64,000 nucleotides of DNA from JANXQG01 sp963719885 (GTDB lineage Bacteria; Planctomycetota; Planctomycetia; Pirellulales; Thermoguttaceae). This document shows, in pieces, positions 8,556 through 18,200 of the stretch. How positions within the stretch are numbered: position 1 is the stretch's first letter; each line of letters opens with the position of its first letter. The stretch spans positions 62,001 to 126,000 of the forward strand of contig CAVRDP010000025.1 of assembly GCA_963719885.1 (NCBI GenBank). The letters run 5' to 3'. The translations under genes were made by a program, and so were the position numbers. Under the pieces are notes generated by a model. That model was not told the DNA's origin. It worked only from the letters and a program-made list of their open reading frames with translations, and did not search any database.

Positions 8556-9866
8556 TCAAGCTGTTCTTTCGTACCCGCTCAGCGCGTGGACCGGCGTGGC
8601 GGCGGGGTTAAGGACCACGGTGAAGACCGTGCCTTGTTGGACGACGCTGCGGACCTCGATGCGTCCGCCCATCTCGCTGATCAACATGCGGCAGAGTCCG
8701 AGCCCCATCCCGGTGCCGCCGCTGTCGGCGCGGGTCGTGAAGAAAGGCTCGAAGATCCGTTCCAGGTTGGCGCGGGGGATGCCCACGCCCGTGTCGGCCA
8801 CCTCGACCGCCACGGAGTCCAACTGGTCATCATCGCCGCGGCCCAGCAAGCGCGTGCGGAGCCTGAGCGTTCCGCCGCGGGGCATGGCGGCAAAGGCGTT
8901 GGTGCAGAGGTTGAAAAGCACCTCTTGCAGCGTGTACGGATCGCCTTGCACCGGCGGCACGTCCCCCAACTCCGTGCGGATGCAGACGCGGCTGCGGCGC
9001 GTTCGGCCCCAACAAGGAGAGGGTCGCTTCCACGACCGCATTCAGGTCCGTCGCCTGCAAGGTTATGCCGTGAGGCAGGGCGAAGGCCTGCACGCGCTTG
9101 GCGGTCCGCTCGATGCGCTCCAGGGCCTCGACCATCATCTGCACGTACTCGGTCAGGCGGGGATCGTCGCGGACGGTCTCGCCGATCCGCTGCAGGCAGT
9201 TCTGCACGCCGTCCAAGGGGTTGGCGATCTCGTGGGCGATCCCGGCCACCAACTGGCCGATGCCCAGGAGCTTCTCCTTCTGGCGGAGTTCCGCGTGCGC
9301 CCGGTCAACATAACGGCGGATCGCTGTGCTGAAGTAAACCGCGATCCACAAGGTGCTGGCCAGCGCGGCAAACACGGTCAGCAAATACAGCCCTCCCCGG
9401 AACCGGAAGGCCCTGCGGGGAAGTTCAGATCGAAGCGGGGAATCCACTCCAGGTATTCCAAGAGCATGATCGCTCCCACCAGGCACGTGGCCGCGGCCGC
9501 GATCAGATAGGGCAGATTGCCACGGAGATACATCCCGGAAATGATCATGTGGAACACGAAGAAAGAGAGAAACGGGTTTCGCGGGAGGCCGGCGAAGTAC
9601 AGGAGCAAGGCCAGGGCCGCGAGGTCGAAGAGGATCTGCAGGAGGATGTTCCGCTCGACGCTTTGCGGGGCGATCGCCCAGCCGTCGCGTCGGCTGAACC
9701 AGAAAAACAGGTTGTACGCCAACACCACGCCTCCCACGGCGTACAAAGGGAGCGGATGCGGAAGCACTCCCAGCAGCCAGGCGGCGGTGGTGGCCACGAA
9801 GACGCCCGTACACGCCCCGAAACGGAGCGAGACCAGCCAGCGTGCGCCTTCCGGTGGGAGTTTCAT
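8556..9866 (-). CDS. Sensor histidine kinase (two frameshifts)
   Basis: The N-terminal ~150 residues (from 9866) hold five or six hydrophobic segments (FVATTAAWLLGVL, LLQILFDLAALALLLYFA, LIAAAATCLVGAIMLL), so this is a multi-pass membrane sensor. After a frameshift near 9410 comes a further transmembrane helix and a HisKA domain with GIAHEIANPLDG. After a second shift near 8990 follows the HATPase_c domain with NLCTNAFAAMPRGG, VADTGVGIP and GTGMGLGL. Read together the pieces give about 435 residues with all kinase boxes. It lies directly upstream of the NtrC-type regulator at 6989-8341 on the same strand. What it senses is unknown. Confidence 0.85.
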
Positions 9867-9941
9867 GGGTCTTTAGACCTTAGTTCTTAGTTCTTAGACC
9901 TTAGTGCTTAGTCCCAAGTTCCACGCTCTAAGTTCAAAGTT

Positions 9942-11624
9942 CTAATACGACGCCATGTCCCAAACGATATGGTCCGCCAGGGCAGCGATCGTCCGGGCGT
10001 CGAGACAGGCGAAGCCCCCCAACTTATCCGGCTGCACGGAAAGCATCGCCACCTTGCTTGCCGACGACCCAACGACCTGCGACCCGCCGGCGGGTGCCCC
10101 GGGTGCGCCGGCTAGCGCGTGTCCCGCCGCCGTTTGCGGTTCACCCGATTCCACGTCGAAGTCCGGTTTCGTGTCGCGGGCCAGGCTGCCGGGCAAGAGG
10201 CCGCTGTCGCGGGCCAGGAGCACCATGACCCGATCGCAGGCTTCTCCCGCCTTGAGGATGTTGGCCGGAGTGAGTTGGGATTCGCCGGGAGTTACGACGA
10301 CCGGAAACATTTGGGCGAGCAATTTCTGCCCGATCTGCAGTCCGAGCCCTTCATTGCCCCAGAGCAGCCCCGGCGCCGCCAATAACTGGACCTTGTGCAG
10401 GTTGCGGTTGGTGATGGAGATGCTGCTGATCGGCTCCGAAGGCCCTTTGGGATGTTCGCTCTTGGCCGGCTGGACCTCCCGTGTGCGGAATACGCCCATG
10501 AGGATATCGGCGATTTCGTTGTCGGCGAAGGGCTCGACGGCGTAGTAGAAGAGCTTGTGCTTTCGATAGGCGGCTTCCAGGGCGCCACCGGGCGAGCCAA
10601 CGACGACGACGCGTGTGTGGGGGGCCTGGCGGTTGATGCGCTCGACCAGTCCCGGTCCTTCCTCGCCCAGCGAGGCGGCATCCAGGAAAACGACGCGTTC
10701 GCTGTTTTCAGCGGGGCACTCGCGCAGCGGGTCGGCGGCAAAGAGGATCTCCGGGTTCGCGGCCTTTTCGACCTGGCAACCCAAGTCCGTGAGTTTCCGC
10801 GTTTGCTCGTCGGCCGAACAGGGATCGGCATTGACCAGGACCAGGCGCCGCGGCTTACAGTTTGTCATTTCCTCGTGCCGCGTCGCGCAGATGCCGGCAA
10901 TCCAACCTTCGCCGCAGGGATTGCTCGCCAGCAACTGTGGGCGATGGGTCACCAAGGAGTTGACTTCCGCCACGACGCCGGAGATTGGCGAAGGTATGAC
11001 CAGCGTGGGTTTGCCGGAGAGGCTGACCCCGGCCAGCGGCAGGCCCTGGTAGACGACTTCGCCGATCTTCGGCATACGGATGCCCGTAATCGAAGCCCCG
11101 TGGAGGCCCGGCAGGGCGGTCCCCACCAAAGCCGAACCATCGACGGCAAGCTGGACCCAGGACTCATCCCAAAAGAGCGTTTCGATGTTGGCCATCGCGG
11201 TAACGACGGCTTCTCTATCCTGCGCGGCAGTTTCGCCTTCGTCGTTGAGCACGTGCTGCATGTTCAGCACCCTTTGCACGCCCCACGTAACCTCCTCGGA
11301 GGTGAACGGTTTGGTCACGTAGTCGCAAGCGCCGAGGCGCATCGCGGCGGCCGCGTTGGGGATGCTGGGATAACCGGTGATGATCAGCACTGGAACGTCC
11401 GGCTTCTTCTCGCGAAGACGTTCGAGGAATTGGATTCCATCCATGTGGGGCATCTTGATGTCCAGGAGAATGATCGCGTAGTCGTTCTCCGTAGCCTTGA
11501 CGAGGCCCTGCCTCGCGTCGGTATAGGTTTCAACCTGGAACCCTTGTCGCGAAAAGATTCGCCGACAGGCCTGGCACACGACATCCTCGTCGTCCACCAC
11601 CAGCAGTTTGCGTTCCTCGGCCAT
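9942..11624 (-). CDS. Response regulator with GcvH-like domain and second receiver-like domain
   Basis: 560 residues. Residues 1-125 are a canonical receiver (Asp55 in LLDIKMPHMDG, Lys105 in TKPF). Residues ~155-245 resemble glycine-cleavage H protein / lipoyl domain: IRMPKIGEVVYQGLPLAGV, IPSPISGVVAEVN and NPCGEGWIAGI match GcvH landmarks, and Lys205 falls at the lipoyl-lysine spacing from PISG. Residues ~255-370 look like a second, degenerate receiver (FLDAASL, VVVVGSPGG, YAVEPF). The last ~190 residues are unrecognised. ATG 11624 has GGGA 7 bases upstream. There is no DNA-binding domain, so it probably acts through protein contacts. It sits between two sigma-54 regulators near the [FeFe]-hydrogenase genes, so a role in H2/redox signalling is plausible but inferred. 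Confidence 0.8.
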   Translation of the reverse strand: MAEERKLLVVDDEDVVCQACRRIFSRQGFQVETYTDARQGLVKATENDYAIILLDIKMPHMDGIQFLERLREKKPDVPVLIITGYPSIPNAAAAMRLGACDYVTKPFTSEEVTWGVQRVLNMQHVLNDEGETAAQDREAVVTAMANIETLFWDESWVQLAVDGSALVGTALPGLHGASITGIRMPKIGEVVYQGLPLAGVSLSGKPTLVIPSPISGVVAEVNSLVTHRPQLLASNPCGEGWIAGICATRHEEMTNCKPRRLVLVNADPCSADEQTRKLTDLGCQVEKAANPEILFAADPLRECPAENSERVVFLDAASLGEEGPGLVERINRQAPHTRVVVVGSPGGALEAAYRKHKLFYYAVEPFADNEIADILMGVFRTREVQPAKSEHPKGPSEPISSISITNRNLHKVQLLAAPGLLWGNEGLGLQIGQKLLAQMFPVVVTPGESQLTPANILKAGEACDRVMVLLARDSGLLPGSLARDTKPDFDVESGEPQTAAGHALAGAPGAPAGGSQVVGSSASKVAMLSVQPDKLGGFACLDARTIAALADHIVWDMASY

Positions 11625-12010
11625 GGTTTGTTCCCTTATGTAGAAATGTGGCGCTGTTTGATAGTGCCGGCTTGAGCCGGGTTGATGTTCTGCATGGTAT
11701 GAATAGCAACGCAATTATGGTGCCAATGGCCGGAATCTGAGTAGGTCCCTCTTGCCGAGAGGGACTAATGTGATCCAAACCGCGTGGAAAACGCCGCGTT
11801 TCCCAAAGGCGCGGCGAACAATAGTCCTTTCCGGCAGGAAGGACCTACTCCCCCTTGGTATCGTGCGGCAGGCGATTACCGTCGCCGTGGCGTATGAGAA
11901 TCTATACGGCGTATAAACATTCATACGCGCATTACCCCCTCCCCACCTGGTTGCGAGGCATCGAAGCCTCTTTCCCATGCCACCCTCAACTCCCTGCTCC
12001 CCGCTCCCCG
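11625..12010. other. Intergenic region with two palindromic repeats
   Basis: 386 bp without a credible gene. It holds two hairpins of the same family as 6114-6140: 11741-11769 (GTCCCTC...GAGGGAC) and 11822-11847 (GTCCTTTCC...GGAAGGAC). Together these also form a larger inverted repeat, GAGTAGGTCC at 11739 and GGACCTACTC ending at 11850. A short tandem GCATACG/CGTATGA dyad follows near 11893-11930. Confidence 0.6.
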
Positions 12011-13399
12011 CTACTTCTCCGGCTTCAGGCCGTGGTTCCGCAACAGAGCATGAAAATTCGGCCGTTGCATACCGACGTCTTCCGCGGCTTGCGTGATGTT
12101 TTGCGAACTGCGGTTCATGGCTGCGATCAGAAACCTCCGCTCCAGGTTCTCGACGACCTGCCGCTTCAGGTTTTTGAACTCCTCCCAGGTGCCGGGCACT
12201 TCCGTGGTGGAACCACTTGGTGCGGCCTCGCGAACCTCCCAGGGCAGGTGGCCCCGCTCGATCCGCAAGCCACCGTATAACACGGAGATCCGTTCGGCGA
12301 TGTTTCGCAGTTCCCGTACATTACCCGGCCAGGCGTAGACCTCCATTTGACGCATGGCCTCGCAGGAAAACCCTTTTGCGTCGACGCCCATCTGTCGCGC
12401 GAATTGCCGCAAGAAGCAATCGGCCAGGAGGGGAACGTCGCCCGGGCGGTCGCGCAACGGGGGGAGTGAAATGGGCACAACGTTCAGCCGGTAGTACAGG
12501 TCGGCGCGGAAGGCCCCGGTCTTGACCATCTCTGCCAGGCTGCGATTGGTGGTGGCGATGAGGCGGATGTCCACATCATGCTCCGCCGTATCGCCCACCT
12601 TGCGGAGACGGCGCGATTCCAGTACGCGCAGCAGCTTTCCTTGTGTTTCCAGGCTCAAGTTGGCGACTTCGTCCAGGAACAGCGTTCCGTGGTGGGCAAC
12701 TTCGAAGAGCCCGCGTTTCGTGGCGATCGCCCCAGAAAACGAGCCCTTAACGTGCCCGAACAATTCACTCTCCAAGAGCGTCGGGGCCAGCGCGGTACAG
12801 TCGCAGGCCAGCAACGGGCAGTCTCGGCGGCGGCTGTGCTGATGGATCGCGCGGGCGACCATCTCTTTGCCGGTTCCGCTTTCGCCGGCCACCAAAACCG
12901 TGCTATCGGCGGGAGCAATACGTTTGATCAGGGCGAAGACTTCGTGCATGGCGGGGCAGGCGCCGAGCATTCCTTCGAAGCCTTGACAGCCCCATAGCGT
13001 AGGCGTCTCGCCTGCGTCTTGTCCGCCGGCAACCACGTTTGCGGTTTCGATGCGGCGCAAGGCCGCTTGCAATTCCTCGGCCGAACAGGGTTCGTGGAGG
13101 TAATCGGTGGCACCCTCCTTGATTGCCGCCACGGCCGCTTCGACGGTCGGGTTGTTGCCCAGCACGATCACGCGCGCCTGCACGGCGGCCTCTCGAAGCT
13201 GGCGGAGGATCAGGATCGTGTCGAGGCCCGAGGTGCTTTCGCAGACGAGCACCGCCTCAAAATCCCCGGCCAAGGCGGTCTGGATGGCGGCCGTCGGGTT
13301 ATCACAGAATTCGATGTGAAATTCCTCGGGACAGAGTATCTGCTGGCAAGTCCGACCGACCGCGCAATCGCCAGCAATGGCAAGAATTCTCCGCGACAT
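12011..13399 (-). CDS. Sigma-54 regulator with degenerate receiver and GSFSGA loop
   Basis: 462 residues from the ATG at 13399. The N-terminal ~120 residues have a receiver-like fold but lack the key residues: the phospho-acceptor position reads Cys53 (AVLVCEST), the acidic pair after strand 1 is gone (AIAGDCAVG) and the switch Lys is Glu103 (YLHEPC). The AAA+ domain is intact at the ATP site (GESGTGKE 172-179) but the sigma-54 contact loop is GSFSGA (219-224) instead of GAFTGA. The C-terminus has a Fis-type HTH (NITQAAEDVGMQRPNFHALLRNHGL). It is probably controlled by something other than Asp phosphorylation. It is separated from the hydrogenase operon only by a toxin-antitoxin pair, and its upstream region shares motifs with that operon's (13534-13623 and 14567-14664). 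Confidence 0.9.
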   Translation of the reverse strand: MSRRILAIAGDCAVGRTCQQILCPEEFHIEFCDNPTAAIQTALAGDFEAVLVCESTSGLDTILILRQLREAAVQARVIVLGNNPTVEAAVAAIKEGATDYLHEPCSAEELQAALRRIETANVVAGGQDAGETPTLWGCQGFEGMLGACPAMHEVFALIKRIAPADSTVLVAGESGTGKEMVARAIHQHSRRRDCPLLACDCTALAPTLLESELFGHVKGSFSGAIATKRGLFEVAHHGTLFLDEVANLSLETQGKLLRVLESRRLRKVGDTAEHDVDIRLIATTNRSLAEMVKTGAFRADLYYRLNVVPISLPPLRDRPGDVPLLADCFLRQFARQMGVDAKGFSCEAMRQMEVYAWPGNVRELRNIAERISVLYGGLRIERGHLPWEVREAAPSGSTTEVPGTWEEFKNLKRQVVENLERRFLIAAMNRSSQNITQAAEDVGMQRPNFHALLRNHGLKPEK

Positions 13400-13533
13400 A
13401 GCCCGCTCGCGCCGCTCCAGGGGGTACGTCAGCCGCATGGAAGCCCGACGCGCAAGCGAGAAATGCGGGCCTAGAGATGAAGAAAGCCAACTCCTCGCTT
13501 GCGCGTCGGGCTTCAATCCAGGGCCGATAATGC

Positions 13534-13623
13534 GAGCATAACCCAATCGATTGCGCGGAGCAAGAGTCCCTTCGCACCAGCAGAATTAATTCCGTTGCCT
13601 TGTTGTTTTCGGGCAAACGGAAT
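13534..13623. promoter_or_regulatory. Candidate regulatory block A upstream of sigma-54 regulator
   Basis: The block GAGCATAACCCAATCG (13534-13549) is followed 40 bp later by an inverted repeat ATTCCGTTGCC / GGCAAACGGAAT (13589-13599, 13612-13623). The same two elements recur before the hydrogenase operon (14567-14664). This would suit an enhancer-binding regulator site. The pairing is seen directly; the function is inferred. Confidence 0.4.
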
Positions 13624-13755
13624 AAATTGCGTTCTACGAAGGGAACTTTGAGTCCTTCTGCCGCCCTTGTTTCCGCCCCCCGACAGCGTTAAGATGCCAT
13701 AAGGGTCCAACCCTTGCAGCAGAAGCCACGATACCAGATTATTTCGAGGTATGAC

Positions 13756-13978
13756 ATGAGCTCGATTGAAGCAATCTATCGACACGGCGTGTTCGAGCCA
13801 TTGGAGCCGGTGAATAATTTAGAGGAAGAACAACGGGTGCGATTGAGCATCGACCGGACGGAGAAAGAAGCTATTGAGACATGGCTCCAGCGCGCGCGAG
13901 CTTCAGGCGGCGATTTTCAAACGGCAGGGGTTTCTCCCCGACAGCACGCCGGGAATCGCTGAGGATCGCCTGCGATGA
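13756..13978 (+). CDS. DUF104/AF2212-like antitoxin (one frameshift)
   Basis: A small protein whose start, MSSIEAIYRHGVFEPLEP, is characteristic of DUF104 antitoxins paired with VapC toxins. With one indel near 13900 the frame continues through KRQGFLPDSTPGIAEDRLR and stops at 13978, overlapping the toxin start as ATGA. In the uncorrected frame it would end at 13962. It should neutralise the PIN toxin and probably autoregulate the pair. ATG 13756 is preferred over 13714 because the family starts with this motif. Confidence 0.8.
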
Positions 13979-14404
13979 GCGATGTTATTGTTGACAGCAG
14001 TGTCGTAGCGAAGTGGATTCTGCCGGAGGCCGATTTTTGCCCATGCCTTGCGCCTCACGACGGATGTGCCAGCGGCGGGCGGGCGTCTCTTGGTTCTTGA
14101 TTTGATCTTTCCGGAAGTCGGCAACGCAATCTGGAAAAGCCAGCGCCAAAAACTAATCACGCTCGCGGAAGCCCGAACGGCCCTTGCTGTCCTGAAAAGC
14201 ATCCCGTTCCACTCGGAGCCCGCGGCACAGCTTCTCGATCAGGCATTTGAGATCGCCATCAAATATGACCGCGCCGTCTATGATGCCTTGTTCGTCGCGC
14301 TCGTTCAGCACCTGGGAGTCAAAGGCGTGACGGCCGACGAGCCGCTTTTCAATATGACGCATGGAGACTTTCCGCAGATCGTGCTGTTGCGCGATTGGCC
14401 GTGA
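13975..14404 (+). CDS. VapC-type PIN-domain toxin (one frameshift)
   Basis: Predicted Mg-dependent ribonuclease toxin of a type II pair. The start MSDVIVDSSVVAKWILPE carries the first PIN aspartate (VDSSV). An extra T near 14037 breaks the frame, which then continues through LDLIFPEVGNAIWK (Glu), YDRAVYDALFVAL (Asp) and GVTADEPLF (Asp), so the four acidic residues of the active site are present. Length, about 142 residues, is typical. It overlaps the antitoxin by 4 bp. The pair lies between a sigma-54 regulator and the hydrogenase operon. Confidence 0.85.
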
Positions 14405-14566
14405 AGGCCGGCGCACCGTTGCCGATTAGTGCCACATGCTCGAGAGACCTTTAGAACGTCAGACTACGGACACGTTCACCAAGAGTCGAGTCCACCTTAT
14501 AAACGCGAAACATCACTAAGTTGACTGTAGTACCGCGGTACGTCAGCCGCCCAAGGCCGACAGTCC

Positions 14567-14664
14567 GAGCATGACCCAATCGGGTCCGGCGATCGAGAGC
14601 CAACCGGATGAATTCCGTTCTGCGCAGTCTTGCACGTTTTTCCGATAAGAGGCAGAATACGGAA
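14567..14664. promoter_or_regulatory. Candidate regulatory block B upstream of hydrogenase operon
   Basis: GAGCATGACCCAATCG (14567-14582) followed by the dyad TTCCGTTCTGC / GCAGAATACGGAA (14613-14623, 14652-14664), ending 40 bp before hydC. It is the second copy of the arrangement at 13534-13623. A perfect 12-bp palindrome, GTACCGCGGTAC, lies nearby at 14530-14541. No convincing -24/-12 promoter was found by eye. Confidence 0.4.
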
Positions 14665-14703
14665 AGTCTTCTTGATCTTTCACGTCCGCCCCGGGGACAC
14701 GCC

Positions 14704-15225
14704 ATGTTTCTTACCGAACGCGAGCACCTCCGCGAGGAGTTGCTCCAGCTCATCGGCCAGATCGGCCATGATCGCAGTGCCTTGCTGCCGATCCTCCAGG
14801 AAGTGCAGCGAAAGTACTTCCACATTTCCGAGTACTGCATGCAGGTGATTGCCGATCTGCTGGACATCCACCCCGTGGAAGTCCACAGCGTGGTTTCCTT
14901 CTACAGCTTTCTCGACGAACGCCCGCAGGGTCAGTTCGTCATCCGCCTCTGCCGGACCGTGACCTGCGACATGGCCGGGAAAGAACACTTGGCCCAGCAG
15001 CTTCGCAACGACTTGCAGATCGACTTCGGCCAAACCACGCCCGACGGCAAGTTCTCGCTGGGCTGGGCCAACTGCCTGGGGATGTGCGATCAGGGGCCGG
15101 CCATGCTGGTCAACGAGCGGATCTTCACACGGGTGACGCCGGAGAGAGTCCATGGGATCCTGGCCGAGTGCCGACAGATGTTCGGGGCCCACGCCACGAC
15201 CTCGCCCAAGGAGCGCCGGATATGA
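14704..15225 (+). CDS. hydC: NuoE-like [2Fe-2S] subunit of multimeric [FeFe]-hydrogenase
   Basis: 173 residues of thioredoxin-like NuoE/HydC fold. Cluster ligands are visible as CRTVTC (C-x4-C) and NCLGMC (C-x3-C), and the N-terminal helical part (ILQEVQRKYFHISEYC...HPVEVHSVVSFYSFL) is typical of the family. It passes electrons between NAD(P)H/ferredoxin and the hydrogenase core. The stop overlaps the next start as ATGA (15222-15225), so translation is coupled to the hydB-hydA fusion. The start was chosen at 14704 because the upstream ATG 14608 would place the coding region across the dyad at 14613-14664. Confidence 0.9.
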   Translation: MFLTEREHLREELLQLIGQIGHDRSALLPILQEVQRKYFHISEYCMQVIADLLDIHPVEVHSVVSFYSFLDERPQGQFVIRLCRTVTCDMAGKEHLAQQLRNDLQIDFGQTTPDGKFSLGWANCLGMCDQGPAMLVNERIFTRVTPERVHGILAECRQMFGAHATTSPKERRI

Positions 15226-18200
15226 GCACCATGACGACGATCCGCACGACGACCAATCAACTGACGTTCAGCACCATCGAGCCGGGCAGCGGGCTGCGTG
15301 CGGCCCTGGCCCGTCCCTCGGCCAACGCTTTGCGCAAGGTGCAGGCCTCGGGGTTGCGGGGCCGCGGCGGCGCCGGCTTCCCCACCAGCCTGAAGTGGGA
15401 ATTGGCCGCCAAGTCCCCGGGAGAGCTGAAGTACGTGGTTTGCAATGCCGACGAGGGTGAGCCGGGCACGTTCAAAGACCGCGTGATCCTGGCCGACTTC
15501 GCCGACCTGGTGTTCGAAGGCATGACCATCGGCGCGTGGGTCATCGGAGCGGCACAGGGGATCATGTACCTGCGGGCGGAATACACCTATCTTCGCCCGC
15601 ACCTGGAAGCCGTGCTGCAGCGCCGCCGCGACGCGGGACTGCTGGGGCCGGCCGTAGGCGGACAGCAAGGATTCGCCTTCGACATCGCCATCCGCATGGG
15701 TTCGGGGGCCTACGTGTGCGGCGAGGAAACGGCCTTGATCGAGTCCTTGGAAGGGCAGCGGGGCGAACCCCGCAACCGCCCGCCCTTCCCCATCGACACC
15801 GGCTTCATGGGCAACCCGACGATCGTCAACAACGTGGAGACGTTCGCCTGGGTGACCTGCGTGATGACCAAGGGCGCCGATTGGTTCAAGAGCATCGGCA
15901 CCGAGAAATCGACGGGGCGCAAGCTGTTCAGCATCTCCGGCGATTGCGCCCGGCCCGGCGTGTACGAGTTCCCGATGGGGATCACGGTGGCGGAACTGCT
16001 GAAGGAAGTCGGGGGCGAAGGGGCAAAGGCGGTGCAGATCGGCGGCGCCGCCGGGCAGTGCGTCCCCGCCTCGGATTTCGCCCGGACCATCGCTTACGAG
16101 GACATCATCACGGGCGGGTCGGTGATCGTGCTCGGCCCGACAGCGCGACTTGCTCCGCGTGTCGCGGAACTTCCTGGCGTTCTTCTCGAGGAGTCGTGCG
16201 GCCAGTGCACCCCGTGCCGCGAGGGCATCCCCAAGCTCTTGGAAGGCGTGGAACTCCTGCAGCACGGGCGATGTTCCATGGACTACCTCCGCGAACTTTG
16301 CGACTTAGGCGAAACCATGCAACAGGCGTCGAAGTGCGGGCTGGGCCAATCGGCCTCTAACGCGCTGCTCTCGATCGTCGAACATTTTCAAGATGAAATT
16401 CTAGGCCGCGCCGGACGAAACGGTCGCCGGCGCACCGGGGAGGACCACCTGATGGACAGTGACCACGTGATGAACAGTGAGCACCTGATGAACAAGGAAC
16501 TTCAACCTATCGGACTCGATACGCGGGCCCCGGCCAGTCAACGTTCGCGGACTGCGGAGTTGCTCAAGAATGCCAAGGCGCTGGGCAAGCAAATCACGGT
16601 GACCATCGACGGCAGCCCGGTCACCGTGCCCCTGGGAGCGACGATCCTGGAAGCCGCCCGAGAGCTCCAGATCCGCATCCCCACGCTCTGCTTTCACGAA
16701 GACCTGTGCCTGGCGGGGGTTTGCCGGATCTGCGTCGTGGAGATCGATGGGCAGCGGACCCTGCAGTCGGCGTGCAGCTACCCGATCACGTCTCCCATCC
16801 GCGTGACTACGCATACGGCCAAGGTCCGCCGTGCCCGCCGCCACGTTCTCGACCTGCTCTTGGGTAGCCACTATGGCGAGTGTTACGCCTGCACCCGCAA
16901 CAGCCACTGCGAACTCCAGTCGCTGGCCGCGGAATATGGCGTGGACCTCTTCCGTTTCGGCCACGTGAGCAAGCCGCGGTACGCGATCGACGCCTCGAGC
17001 CACTCCGTCGTCCGCGACATGAACAAGTGCATCCTGTGCCGCCGTTGCGTGCGGACTTGCATCGACTTGCAGGAGGTGGGCGTGCTGGAGGCCCTGCACC
17101 GCGGCCATAGCACCAAGGTCGGCACTTTCATGGACAAGCCGCTGGCCGACGTGGTGTGCATCAACTGCGGGCAATGCATCAACCGCTGCCCGACCGGCGC
17201 CCTGCGGGCCAACGACCTGACCGACGAGGTGTGGGAGGCCATCGACGACCCGGCCAAGCACGTGGTCATCCAGACCGCGCCCAGTCCGCGGGCCGGGATC
17301 GGCGAGTGTTTTGGACTGGAGCCGGGCCATCCGCTTACGTTCCAGATGAACACGGCCCTGCGGGGTTGCGGTTTCGACCGCGTGTTCGACACGAATTTCG
17401 CCGCCGACCTGACGATCATGGAGGAGGGCGTGGAGTTGTTGCTCCGTTTGTATCGCGCACTGGTCGAGAAGGACGCGACGGCCGTTCTGCCGCAGTTCAC
17501 CAGTTGCTCGCCGGGCTGGGTGAAGTACCTGGAACACTTCTTCCCCGAGTTCATCCCGCATCTCTCCACGGCCAAAAGCCCGCAGCAGATGTTTGGGGCC
17601 TTGATCAAGACCTACTATGCCGCGGCGAACCACCTCGATCCCAAGGACATCGTAACCGTGGCCCTCATGCCCTGCTCGGCCAAGAAGTTCGAGTGCAACC
17701 GGCCGGAAATGTGCGCCAGCGGGTTCAAGGACATCGACTACGGGCTGACGACGCGGGAACTGGGCAAGATGATCCGCGAGGCGGGGCTGGACCTGCCCAA
17801 GCTGGCGAAGTCGGATTTCGACGCCCCCTTCGGCACGGCCACCGGCTCGGGAGTGATCTTCGGCGCCACGGGCGGCGTGATGGAGGCCGCGCTCCGCACG
17901 GTCCTGGAAGTGGTCACGGGCGAAAAGGTGGAATCGTTCTTCGACCACGCCGACATCGTTCCGCTCCGCGGGTTCGAGGGCGTGCGCTATGCCGAGGTGC
18001 CGGTGACCAAGGTCGGGCCGGTCCCTGGGCTGTTGCAGCACCTGTTCCCCGACTGGGATTGGTTGCTCGGCGCCACCTTGAAGGTAGGCGTCTGTCACGG
18101 TACGGCCAACGCGAAGAAAGTGATGGCTGACATTCAGGCCGGCGGCCGCTTCAGCCAATGCCATTTCATCGAGTTCATGGCCTGTCCGGGCGGGTGCCTG

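Noticed and set aside
10085..10115. GGTGCCCCGGGTGCGCC in the GcvH-type regulator as an element copy
   Set aside because: Lacks the TAC centre and CGGC flank; ordinary GC-rich coding sequence.
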